Source: Actinomadura sp. K4S16 (GTDB taxonomy: Bacteria > Actinomycetota > Actinomycetes > Streptosporangiales > Streptosporangiaceae). Taken from it: DNA of 64,000 bases. Of the stretch, positions 8,213-15,536 are shown one piece after another. The DNA lies in contig NZ_BDDE01000034.1 in assembly GCF_008327685.1 (NCBI RefSeq), positions 1-64,000 of the forward strand, given 5' to 3'. The translations under genes were made by a program, and so were the position numbers. A model generated the notes under the pieces. That model saw only the letters and a list, made by a program, of their open reading frames with translations. It was not told where the DNA came from and did not search any database. How positions within the stretch are numbered: position 1 is the first letter of the stretch; every line of letters begins with the position of its first letter.

Positions 8213-8359
8213 TCAGCGCTGGCCGCCGCGCAGGGTGCCGTGCCGACGCAGGACGAGCAGCCGCGTGCCCGCGCCGATCGTCACCAGGAGGGCCAGTCCG
8301 GTCCCGCCGACCAGCCACCCGGGCGGACCGCCGTCAAGCCCGGCGGCCTGACCGCCGGT
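8213..8359 (-). pseudogene. separated 3' end of the DUF4397 gene (membrane anchor)
   Basis: On the minus strand this encodes GGQAAGLDGG, a hydrophobic helix (GWLVGGTGLALLVTIGAG) and a basic tail (TRLLVLRRHG), ending with a stop at 8213. It is the C-terminal membrane anchor expected for the DUF4397 protein. It is disconnected from the rest of the gene by the inversion at 8360-8493 and has no start of its own. No LPxTG motif is seen. Confidence 0.8.
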
Positions 8360-8493
8360 CCCGCCGGGCAACCACCGATCTGACCGTCGCCGAAGGCGCC
8401 AACACCATCGTCTACGCCTGGGGCAGCGCGAAGGAGGGGAACCTCAAGCTGGCCGTGCAGACCATCCCCGGCCTGCAGACCGCACCCGGCGGG
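8360..8493. other. inverted segment flanked by 9-bp inverted repeats inside the DUF4397 gene
   Basis: CCCGCCGGG at 8360-8368 and CCCGGCGGG at 8485-8493 are perfect inverted repeats. Between them the plus strand encodes TTDLTVAEGANTIVYAWG, SAKEGNLKLAVQTIPGL and TAPGG, a typical DUF4397 continuation, while the rest of the gene lies on the minus strand. Flipping the segment joins both junctions in frame (DNVVIARR into ATTDLTV; TAPGG into TGGQAAG) and yields a 288-aa protein spanning 9079-8213. It may be a switch, a recent rearrangement or a sequencing/assembly artefact. Confidence 0.85.
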
Positions 8494-9079
8494 CGATCAC
8501 GACGTTGTCGGTGCCCGCGAGGGTGACGTCGGCCTTGACCGTTCCCGCCGGTGCTTCGGCGACGGCCTCGTCGGGGTTGGACAGGTTCTTCACGACCGCG
8601 GTCCCGTTGGCCCGCACGTCGACGGCGGGCGCGGCGGCGATGTGCCGGACGGTCAGCCGGCCCTTGCCCGCCGGGACCTTGGAGGTGTCGTTGGCGTAGG
8701 CGTTGAGCGCCGGGCTCCCGTTCTCGGTCAGGTTGGCGGTCAGCGTGACGTTCGTCCCGCCGGTCACCTCGACGGTCTTCTCGATGGCCGGGGTGCCGCC
8801 GGGCCCCTGGCCAGCCTTGAACACCTTGATGTCATAGCTGCCCCCGGGAAGCTTCAACGGGGCGCTGAGCGAGCCGGGCGTGAAGTCCGACAGCACCTTC
8901 TTGCCGTTCGCGTAGACGTCCACGGTCAGGCCGGGCACGCCGTGCAGGACGCGGACGGTCGCCGTCGTCTGCGCGGCGCCCGGCATCCGGTCGGCCCGCG
9001 TCGGCGCCGCGAAGGCGGCAGGACTCGCGGACACGGCGAGCGCGAGTGCGGCCACGGTGGCCATCACCAGTCTGCGCAT
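8444..9079 (-). CDS. DUF4397 secreted protein, truncated by inversion in this orientation
   Basis: 211 aa as the sequence stands. It has a Sec signal peptide (RRLVMATVAALALAVSA then AFAAPTRA), then DUF4397 repeats (VRVLHGVPGLTVDVYANGKK; LTVRHIAAAPAVDVRANG). After DNVVIARR the frame enters the inverted segment and ends after unrelated residues at 8444, losing the last part of the domain and the membrane anchor. The full form would be 288 aa. The ATG at 9079 has GGGGAG 8 nt upstream. It is first in operon with the class F sortase. In the present form the product would be released rather than anchored. Confidence 0.85.
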   Translation of the reverse strand: MRRLVMATVAALALAVSASPAAFAAPTRADRMPGAAQTTATVRVLHGVPGLTVDVYANGKKVLSDFTPGSLSAPLKLPGGSYDIKVFKAGQGPGGTPAIEKTVEVTGGTNVTLTANLTENGSPALNAYANDTSKVPAGKGRLTVRHIAAAPAVDVRANGTAVVKNLSNPDEAVAEAPAGTVKADVTLAGTDNVVIARRVRSAGRGWSARPA

Positions 9080-9411
9080 TCGTAGGACTCCCCTCATCGC
9101 GAGGATTCATGATCTTGGCTGAGGAGCGCTCATCGATGGAGACCGGAAGGGGCTGTTCCGGAATTCCCCCTATTCGGCCTCTACGGGGTGTTTTCCTGCA
9201 TATTCGGCGATACACGCTTAAAAGGTAAAAAGAGGCTCAGGGCGGGGAAGGGAAGGCATGACCTGCTCACCCGACTTCAGGCGTCGCGGATATGCGGCTC
9301 GGCAGACGCCGGCCGCTGATCTCGGGTGAGGATCCAGCCGGCTTTCGGGATGGCGCGCTCGATGATCGGGGCGACGTCCGGACAACGGCCGGTTCGTGGC
9401 AAAGTAGCGGG
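9080..9411. other. intergenic region between divergent genes, with a dehydrogenase-tail remnant
   Basis: This 332-bp gap holds the presumed promoters of the DUF4397 gene (minus) and the methyltransferase gene (plus), with a lower-GC patch around 9120-9240. The only recognisable coding trace is the AidB-tail-like fragment at 9330-9379, annotated separately. No further gene is seen. Confidence 0.5.
9330..9379 (-). pseudogene. duplicate fragment of the acyl-CoA dehydrogenase 3' end
   Basis: On the minus strand this reads DVAPIIERAIPKAG, nearly the same as DVTPIIDRATPKVG at the C-terminus of the AidB-like gene ending at 10209. At DNA level 9330-9379 and 10206-10254 are imperfect direct repeats (about 50 bp with few mismatches). 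They flank the methyltransferase gene, which suggests duplication or insertion at the dehydrogenase tail. Confidence 0.6.
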
Positions 9412-10146
9412 ATGCCTGGTGCGCGGTATGGGATGGATGCACCCTATGGGTTCGGCTTCGTGGGCCTGGTCGTGCTGGGGTTCTGGGCGACCGGGCTGGT
9501 GATGGCGGTCACCGCCGGTCTGGCCGCCGCGCTGCCCGCGCTGGTCTCCGGCACCCTGCTGGCGGGATGCCTGGCCCTGAGCCTGCACGCCACGCTGCGC
9601 GGCAAGTTCCTGGTCTGGCGGGACGTGCTGGACGAGTTGGATCTGCGTGGCGACGAACGGCTGCTCGACCTCGGCTGCGGGCGCGGCGCCGTCCTGTTGG
9701 CCGCCGCCCGGCACCTCCCGCAGGGCCGGGCGGTCGGCGTGGACCTGTGGCGCGGACGGGACCAGTCCGGCAACACCCCGGCGGCGACCCTGCGCAACGC
9801 CCGCGCCGAAGGCGTCGCCGACCGCGTCCGCGTGCAAGGGGGTGACCTGCGCAGACTCCCGTACGCGGAGGCAAGCTTCGACCTGGTCGTGTCCAGCCTG
9901 ACGGTGCACACCATCTTCGGAGCGAGCGCCCGCGCCCAAGCGATCGCCGAGGCGTACCGGGTGCTGCGGCCGGGCGGCCGCCTGCTGATCGCCGACCTGG
10001 CGCGGACCCCCCGCGAGTACGCTGCGGTGCTGGCCCGGCTGAACGCCCAGGACATCCGCGTGCGCGGCCTCGGCTGGCGCGCGTGGTGGGGCAGTCCGTG
10101 GGTCCCGACCCGCCTGCTCACCGCCCGCAAACCAGCCACCCCCTGA
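9412..10146 (+). CDS. membrane-associated class I SAM methyltransferase
   Basis: 244 aa. Two N-terminal hydrophobic helices (about residues 12-35 and 38-58) precede a Rossmann methyltransferase domain with LLDLGCGRGAVLLAAA (motif I), FDLVVSSLTVHTIFG and YRVLRPGGRLLIADLA. The substrate is unknown; the membrane segments suggest a lipid or envelope substrate (inference). The ATG at 9412 is used; a second ATG seven codons later is possible. It is bracketed by the two dehydrogenase-tail repeats and converges with the AidB-like gene. Confidence 0.8.
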   Translation: MPGARYGMDAPYGFGFVGLVVLGFWATGLVMAVTAGLAAALPALVSGTLLAGCLALSLHATLRGKFLVWRDVLDELDLRGDERLLDLGCGRGAVLLAAARHLPQGRAVGVDLWRGRDQSGNTPAATLRNARAEGVADRVRVQGGDLRRLPYAEASFDLVVSSLTVHTIFGASARAQAIAEAYRVLRPGGRLLIADLARTPREYAAVLARLNAQDIRVRGLGWRAWWGSPWVPTRLLTARKPATP

Positions 10147-10208
10147 ACCCGCCTGCCGGCACGATCCAGGCCCCATGGCCACCTGGCGTCCGACGAGCAG
10201 TGAGTGGA

Positions 10209-11834
10209 TCAGCCGACCTTCGGGGTGGCGCGGTCGATGATCGGGGTGACGTCCAAGCCTGGCGGGAGGGTGCCGAAGGCGCCGCCCCAGTCGCCGGCCA
10301 GGCGGGTCGCGCAGAAGGCGTCGGCCACCGCAGGGTGGCCGTGTCTGACCAGCAGTGATGCCTGGAGGACTAGGGCCAGGTTCTCGGCTACTCGGCGGGC
10401 TCGGTACTCGATTGTGGACGTGTCGGCGAAGCTTTCCTTGGTCTCCTTGATGGCCGCGTCTAGGCGCTTGTCGGCTCCCTGGGAGAGGGCCACTTCTTCG
10501 AAGAACGCCTCTAGGGTTTGCGGTTCGCGTAGCGTTGCGCGTAGGAGATCGAGTGCCGCCACGTTGCCGGAGCCCTCCCAGATTGAGTTCAGGGGGGATT
10601 CTCGGAAGAGGCGGGGCATGCCGGATTCTTCGACGTAGCCGTTGCCGCCTAGGCATTCGAGGGACTCGGCCGCGTGGGCCGGCCAGCGCTTGCAGATCCA
10701 GTACTTGCTGACCGCCAGGGCCAGGCGTTTGAAGGCGGTCTCGGACTCGCTGCCGCGGAACGAGCGGTCGGTGGCGCCCGCCAGGCGGAGCATCGTGGTC
10801 GTGGCGGCCTCGGACTCGATCGCCAGGTCGGCGAGGACGTTGCGCATCAGCGGCTGGTCGATCAGTGCCTTGCCGAACGCCCGGCGGTGCGCCGCGTGGT
10901 GGGCGGCGGTGGTGACGCCGAGGCGCATGCCGGAGGCGGCGCCGATCACGCAGTCGAGCCGGGTCATGTTGACCATCTCGATGATGGTGCGGACGCCGCG
11001 GCCCTCGTCCCCGACCCGCCACGCGACCGCTTCGTCGTACTCGACCTCGGAGGACGCGTTGGACTTGTTGCCGAGCTTGTCCTTGAGGCGCATCAGGCGC
11101 AGCGGGTTGAGCCCGCCGTCCGGCAGGACGCGGGGGACGAGGAAGCAGGTCAGCCCGCCGGGCGCCTGGGCGAGGGTCAGGAACACGTCGCACATCGGGG
11201 CGCTGGTGAACCACTTGTGGCCGACGAGCCGGTACGTCCCGTCCGGCTGGGGCGCGGCCGTGGTGGTGTTGGCGCGGACGTCCGAGCCGCCCTGCTTCTC
11301 GGTCATGGACATGCCGGCGAGGAGCGCGGTCTTGGTGAGCGGGGGACGCAGGCCGAAGTCGTACTGCCGCTCGGCGAGGAGCGGCTCGTACTGGGCCGCC
11401 AGCTCCGGCGACTGACGCAGCGCGGGGACGGCGGCGTAGGTCATCGAGATCGGGCAGCCGTGGCCGGCGTCGACGCGCCAGGTGTAGAACTTCGCGGCGC
11501 GGGCGACGTGGGCGCCCTCGCGGGAGTCGGTCCAGGCGGAGCCGTGCAGGCCGTGCGTCACCGCGACGGTCATCAGCTCGTGCCACGCGGGGTGGAACTC
11601 GACCTCGTCGATCCGGTTCCCGAAGCGGTCATGGGTGCGCAGGACGGGCGGGTGCTCGTTGGCGAGGCGGCCCCACTCCTGAGCCCGCTCGGTGCCGGCG
11701 AGGAGGCCGAGTTCGCGCACCTCGGCCTCGGCCCATCCGGCGCCCTCGCGGTGCAGCCCGTCCAGCAGTGCCGCCTCGTCGGACACGTCGTGCCCGGCGA
11801 GCGGGGGGACCTGGTTGAACACCTCGTGCGTCAC
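10209..11834 (-). CDS. AidB-like acyl-CoA dehydrogenase family flavoprotein
   Basis: 541 aa, the length of E. coli AidB. It has the acyl-CoA dehydrogenase patterns GMSMTEKQGGSDVRANTT and YRLVGHKWFTSAPMCD, plus LECLGGNGYVEESGMPRLFRESPLNSIWEGSGNV, characteristic of the AidB branch. AidB binds FAD and DNA in the alkylation response and shows isovaleryl-CoA dehydrogenase activity; the role here is inferred from family only. The GTG at 11834 has GGGAGAG just upstream; the frame is open to 11903 without such a site. A degraded copy of its 3' end lies at 9330-9379. Confidence 0.9.
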   Translation of the reverse strand: MTHEVFNQVPPLAGHDVSDEAALLDGLHREGAGWAEAEVRELGLLAGTERAQEWGRLANEHPPVLRTHDRFGNRIDEVEFHPAWHELMTVAVTHGLHGSAWTDSREGAHVARAAKFYTWRVDAGHGCPISMTYAAVPALRQSPELAAQYEPLLAERQYDFGLRPPLTKTALLAGMSMTEKQGGSDVRANTTTAAPQPDGTYRLVGHKWFTSAPMCDVFLTLAQAPGGLTCFLVPRVLPDGGLNPLRLMRLKDKLGNKSNASSEVEYDEAVAWRVGDEGRGVRTIIEMVNMTRLDCVIGAASGMRLGVTTAAHHAAHRRAFGKALIDQPLMRNVLADLAIESEAATTTMLRLAGATDRSFRGSESETAFKRLALAVSKYWICKRWPAHAAESLECLGGNGYVEESGMPRLFRESPLNSIWEGSGNVAALDLLRATLREPQTLEAFFEEVALSQGADKRLDAAIKETKESFADTSTIEYRARRVAENLALVLQASLLVRHGHPAVADAFCATRLAGDWGGAFGTLPPGLDVTPIIDRATPKVG

Positions 11835-12002
11835 GCGCTCTCCCAACGTTCGTGCCGTCCCCTCGCAGAATACAGAACGGGGTTCGGGCAAGAACTTGAT
11901 CATGCCTCTGGGGTGGCGGGACGTCCATCCTCCTCAGGTGGTGGGGCGATCTCGTCCGCGCGGCGGATTGTCCGGCGCCGCGCGGGGCATACCGTCGAAA
12001 TC

Positions 12003-12704
12003 ATGAGTCAGTCCAGTCCGCAGCCCGAGCGGCCCTGCCCGAGCCGCCCGCTGGAGCGGCGGCAGGACGCCGGACCCGTCCCCTCGGCGGCCGAAGCGGC
12101 CGGCGCGCCCGATGCGGTGCGGGCGTCCGACGACGAGCGCGAGGCCGTGGTCGAGCGGCTGCGGATCGCCTCGGTGGAGGGGCGGCTCACCTTCGAGGAG
12201 CTGACCGAGCGCACCGAGGCCGCCTACGCGGCCGTCACCCGCGGCGACCTCGAACGCATCACCGCCGACCTGCCCGGCATGGGCGCGCCCGGCGCCAACC
12301 CGGCGCCCGTGCAGGTGAAGCGCAAGTTCACCGCGGTCATGGGGGACTGCAAGGAGCGCATCGTCGGCCGCATCGACGGCCCGCTGGAGGCCGTGTCGGT
12401 GATGGGCGACGTCGTGCTCGACCTGCGCGGCGCGCAGGTCCCCACCGGCGAGGTGCACATCTCCGCGACCGCCGTGATGGGCGACGTCAAGATCATCGTC
12501 CCGGACGGCGTCAGCATCGAGCTGTCGGGGCACAACTTCCTCGGCGACCGGCGGGTCGCGGTCCGCGACCCGCACCCCGGCGCCCGCGTTCCCGTCGTCC
12601 GCATCACCGCGAACGCCGTGATGGGCGACATCAAGATCGTCGACGACGAGCACCACGCCCCGCTCCGCCGCGCCATCACCACCTGGTGGAACGACCGGAC
12701 ATGA
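12003..12704 (+). CDS. DUF1707 (SHOCT-like) protein with LiaF-like C-terminal region
   Basis: 233 aa. A DUF1707 domain at about residues 40-92 (VRASDDEREAVVERLRIASVEGRLTFEEL, then ERTEAAYAAVTRGDLERITADLP) is followed by a beta-rich region with three AVMGD/SVMGD-type repeats (FTAVMGDCKE; VSVMGDVVLDLRGA; NAVMGDIKIV), resembling the cell-wall-active antibiotics response (LiaF) C-terminal domain. No transmembrane helix is seen, unlike many family members. A role in envelope-stress sensing is inference. It is divergent from the AidB-like gene. Confidence 0.8.
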   Translation: MSQSSPQPERPCPSRPLERRQDAGPVPSAAEAAGAPDAVRASDDEREAVVERLRIASVEGRLTFEELTERTEAAYAAVTRGDLERITADLPGMGAPGANPAPVQVKRKFTAVMGDCKERIVGRIDGPLEAVSVMGDVVLDLRGAQVPTGEVHISATAVMGDVKIIVPDGVSIELSGHNFLGDRRVAVRDPHPGARVPVVRITANAVMGDIKIVDDEHHAPLRRAITTWWNDRT

Positions 12705-12780
12705 CCCGGGAGCGGCGGGAGTGTGGCGAGGGGGCGCTTCGCGGGCTACACTGGCCCTGCGGCAGCTACGCTGCCCGCCC

Positions 12781-12958
12781 AGTCTGAGTTGACCAGTCCG
12801 CGTCTAAGTCCTGCAGTCGCAGTCGAGCAGTCGCATTTCTGAGTCCCAGTCGCCAGTCACCAGTTCGTGTCTTAGTCCTGCCGTCTTGAAGTCGGAGTCC
12901 GCAGTCGACGTCTGAAGTCGAAGTCCGCCAGGAAGTCGCTGTCCCAGTCTGAGTCGCC
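12781..12958. repeat. AGTC-rich irregular repeat tract
   Basis: About 18 AGTC tetranucleotides occur in 178 bp, commonly as CAGTC, AAGTC or GAGTC, spaced irregularly by 5-18 nt. Chance expectation is about one. Local GC is below the surroundings and no frame has a supported gene. The tract ends 25 bp before the small membrane gene at 12984. There is no constant repeat unit, so it is neither a simple VNTR nor a CRISPR. Function unknown; a leader RNA or DNA-binding or methylation array is possible. Confidence 0.6.
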
Positions 12959-12983
12959 CGAGAACGACGCGTTAGAGGCGATC

Positions 12984-13133
12984 ATGGACCGAGAGACCGA
13001 ATTCCTGATCTGTGCGGTGGTGCTCACCGGAACAGCCGTGGCAGCGACGATCTTTCCCGCGCAGACCGTGAGTCTGCTGCTGGGTATCGTCGCCGGCGCT
13101 TTCCTGAAGTGGGCCCTCCATAAGCGGGCATAG
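12984..13133 (+). CDS. small membrane protein, 49 aa
   Basis: Starts MDRETEFLICAVVLTGTAV and ends GAFLKWALHKRA. There are two hydrophobic segments (about residues 8-23 and 26-43) separated by FPAQT, with acidic residues at the N-terminus and basic residues at the C-terminus. The ATG has GAGG 6 nt upstream. No family is recognised. It sits between the AGTC-rich tract and a strong hairpin that precedes an unrecognised 436-aa gene on the same strand. Confidence 0.65.
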   Translation: MDRETEFLICAVVLTGTAVAATIFPAQTVSLLLGIVAGAFLKWALHKRA

Positions 13134-13159
13134 CCACGAGGCGCTCGCTCACTAACTTC

Positions 13160-13198
13160 CACTGGGGACCTCATTACTCGATGATGAGGTCCCCAGTG
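13160..13198 (+). terminator. 15-bp perfect hairpin before the 436-aa gene
   Basis: CACTGGGGACCTCAT (13160-13174) pairs perfectly with 13184-13198, leaving a 9-nt loop. It lies 26 nt after the small membrane gene and ends 15 nt before the next start, followed only by TTAACGG. It could be a weak terminator, an attenuator hiding the leader of the next gene, or a protein-binding palindrome. Confidence 0.6.
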
Positions 13199-13213
13199 TT
13201 AACGGAGGACGAG

Positions 13214-14524
13214 ATGTACAGACTCATCGATCTGACGCGCGCGCACGCGGGGACCGAGACTGCGATCCTGGAGGCGTTCGAAGCCGCCTACCCGGGTGTG
13301 CCGGCGACCACGACCGAATACATCACGGTCCCCGAACGGGCCAGGCCCGCCGGGACCGGCGACCACCTCTGGACCGAGATCACCGGGACGGTGGACGACG
13401 CCGCGGTCACCAAGGTGGTGTACGAGCGGGTGGCCGAGGCCCGCGGCTCCGGCGGCCCCATCTGCGTGGCGTCGTTCCGGGCCAGCGTGAAGAACGTGGC
13501 GGAGATGCTCGACGCCGTCCACGGCGGCGGCGTCGAATTCGTCCACCTGAGTTCGTTCGCGCCGCCCTCGACCGGCGGTGAGACCTTCGACTGGGACGAC
13601 ACGTGGATGCGGCGCGAGGACGCCGTCAACACGCTGGTCCATGTGATCGGCCATTCTTCCGCGCGGGTCCGCATGACCGATCTGCGCAAACTCCTCGCCG
13701 CCCACGACCCCCGTTTCAGGAAGCAGGTCGGCACCTTCACGGCGCGGCCGAAATTCATGTCCACGCTGGTGTCCCTCGCCGTGGAGAGAAATCTGGTGGC
13801 CATTACCACGACCACCGCGGGCGACAACAACCCGTACGTCGAGCTCACCCCCGCAGGGCGGTCCCGCCTGGCCCCCGCCCCCGCCCCGGTCCAGTCCCCG
13901 CCCCCGGTCTCCGCCGCCGCGCATGTCGTCCCGCCGCCGCAGGAGCCCCGCTCGCTGTCGCACCTGTGCGTGGACGTGCTGCGGCAGAACGACATGGGGC
14001 CGTTCCAGGAACTGCGCGAGAGGATCTACAACGAGATCGAGCGGCTGGTGGGGGAGAAGTCCCGCACCCCGGACCGGCTCATCAGGGACGCCGTGCAGGC
14101 GGTCCGCGACAAGAGCGACGACGCCCCCAGCAAGTCGGGCAGGAAGTTCCCCTGGGGCAGGGTGCGCGCGTTCCTGGCGAAGCTGACCCGGCAGGTGCCG
14201 GTCTTCCTCAGCCAGGGCGAGCCGGTCGCGGTCTCCCTGGGCAACAACGGGGGCGTGGTCGACGCCCTCGCCGACGACTGGTGGCGGATGCTCGACGGCG
14301 AGCTGGTCTGCTTCATCCTCGGCAAGGGCGTCGTGATCACCCAGTACGACTACGAGGAGCTCGCCGGCGCCCTGTACAACAGCCGCCAGCCCCAGTACTA
14401 CGACAAGGCCCAGGAGGTCGTCGACTACCTGGCGGGCGCCGGGCGGATCAGCGAGGCGCCCGGCGACGAGATGCGGATCGTGCTCGCGGCGCCGCCGGAG
14501 CCGCCGCGCCCGTTCGACGGCTGA
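13214..14524 (+). CDS. unrecognised 436-aa protein with winged-helix-like segments
   Basis: I do not recognise the family. The ATG at 13214 is preferred because GGAGG lies 6 nt upstream; an earlier ATG at 13181 falls inside the hairpin loop. Residues about 65-110 contain GGPICVASFRASVKNVAEML. Residues about 140-205 (LRKLLAAHDPRFRKQVGTF onward) have the look of an OST-HTH/LOTUS-type winged helix, tentatively. A Pro/Ala linker follows, then a helical C-terminal half with another possible winged helix (QEVVDYLAGAGRISEA). No enzyme motif or membrane segment is seen. It may form a unit with the 49-aa membrane protein upstream. Confidence 0.7.
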   Translation: MYRLIDLTRAHAGTETAILEAFEAAYPGVPATTTEYITVPERARPAGTGDHLWTEITGTVDDAAVTKVVYERVAEARGSGGPICVASFRASVKNVAEMLDAVHGGGVEFVHLSSFAPPSTGGETFDWDDTWMRREDAVNTLVHVIGHSSARVRMTDLRKLLAAHDPRFRKQVGTFTARPKFMSTLVSLAVERNLVAITTTTAGDNNPYVELTPAGRSRLAPAPAPVQSPPPVSAAAHVVPPPQEPRSLSHLCVDVLRQNDMGPFQELRERIYNEIERLVGEKSRTPDRLIRDAVQAVRDKSDDAPSKSGRKFPWGRVRAFLAKLTRQVPVFLSQGEPVAVSLGNNGGVVDALADDWWRMLDGELVCFILGKGVVITQYDYEELAGALYNSRQPQYYDKAQEVVDYLAGAGRISEAPGDEMRIVLAAPPEPPRPFDG

Positions 14525-14533
14525 GCCGGGGCG

Positions 14534-14749
14534 TCAGCGGGTGTCGTCGTGGGCCTCGGCCTCCTCGACGCCCGCTTCGTCCGGCGGCAGGGTGTCGGGG
14601 TGCTCGTACCGGACGCCGGGGGTGCCGGTGCCGCTGGTCTCCTCCCCGTCCGGGACGGTGCGGCCGCGGGCGTCGGAGCCCTCGTTCACCGGGGCGAAGC
14701 GGCGGTCGTCGGTCTCTCGGGGCTCGTGGCCGGGTTCCTCGCTCGTCAT
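14534..14749 (-). CDS. small acidic hypothetical protein
   Basis: 71 aa, highly polar (EEPGHEPRETDDRRFAP and PDEAGVEEAEAHDDTR), with no hydrophobic core, so probably disordered. The frame converges on the end of the 436-aa gene with a 9-bp gap. The ATG at 14749 has only a weak GGG-containing ribosome site. It looks like one of the many short charged proteins of actinomycetes; function unknown. Confidence 0.45.
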   Translation of the reverse strand: MTSEEPGHEPRETDDRRFAPVNEGSDARGRTVPDGEETSGTGTPGVRYEHPDTLPPDEAGVEEAEAHDDTR

Positions 14750-14789
14750 GGCACCCGCATACCCGGCCGCCGGCGTGTCGAACGCCCGA

Positions 14790-15536
14790 TCAGACCGCGG
14801 CCGCCGTGCGGGGGGCCTCCAGCGCCCCGGTGTAGCGGCGGACGATCAGGTCGGCGATCTCCGGCGCCGCGCCGAGAGCGGGGGAGACGACGGCGGCGCC
14901 GGCCGCCAGGGACTCCCGCCGCACCTTGTCGGCGAAGTGGCCGGGCGCGAGGATGTAGGACGCCACCGCCACGCGCGGCGCGCCCGCGGCGAGCAGGGCC
15001 CGCACCGCCTCGCCCGGCCCCGGGCGGGCCGCCGTCGCGTACGCCGGCACCACCTCGCGCAGGCCGCGGGCACGCCACTCGCGGGCCAGGCCCGCGACCG
15101 TCGCGTTGGCGGACGGGTCGCTGGACCCCGCCGAGACGAGGACGACCGCCGTGTCCGGGTCGCCGGGCGCCGCGCCCGCCTCGGCCAGGCGCCGCTCCAG
15201 GGCGTCCAGTAGCAGCGGGTGGGGGCCCAGCGTGTCCGCCGTGCGCAGGGCCAGCCGCGGGTGCCGGCCCCGCACCCGGTTCAGAACGCCAGGGATGTCG
15301 GTCTTGCTGTGGTAGGCCGCGGTGAGGAGCAGGGGCAGCACGACCGCCTCGTCCGCGCCGTCCCGGGCCAGGCCGTCCAGCACCCGGTCGGGGGCGGGCG
15401 GCGCGTGGTCCAGGAACGAGGCGTGCACGGGCACGTCCGGGCGGCGCGCCCGGACGGCGTCGAGCAGCGCGGCGACGGTCGCGGCGGCGCGGGGGTCCCG
15501 GCTGCCGTGCGCCACCGCGACCATGGGGGCGCTCAC
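14790..15536 (-). CDS. sirohydrochlorin chelatase-like protein (CbiX/SirB family)
   Basis: 248 aa, two tandem CbiX-like halves. The metal-binding histidines are in VAVAHGSRDPRA and SYILAPGHFADKV. These proteins insert Fe2+ or Co2+ into sirohydrochlorin; next to a siroheme-dependent sulfite reductase, iron for siroheme is the likely job. The GTG start at 15536 overlaps the cysH stop (GTGA), so translation is coupled; an ATG four codons later is an alternative. It is last in the sulfur operon, matching the mycobacterial nirA-cysH-che1 order. Confidence 0.88.
   Translation of the reverse strand: MSAPMVAVAHGSRDPRAAATVAALLDAVRARRPDVPVHASFLDHAPPAPDRVLDGLARDGADEAVVLPLLLTAAYHSKTDIPGVLNRVRGRHPRLALRTADTLGPHPLLLDALERRLAEAGAAPGDPDTAVVLVSAGSSDPSANATVAGLAREWRARGLREVVPAYATAARPGPGEAVRALLAAGAPRVAVASYILAPGHFADKVRRESLAAGAAVVSPALGAAPEIADLIVRRYTGALEAPRTAAAV

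Noticed and set aside
12781..12958. AGTC-rich tract as a CRISPR or regular minisatellite
   Set aside because: Spacing is irregular and there is no constant unit beyond the tetramer.
12872..13174. Minus-strand 100-codon frame across the AGTC tract and small membrane gene
   Set aside because: Composition is repeat-driven, it lacks a ribosome site, and the plus-strand membrane gene explains the region better.
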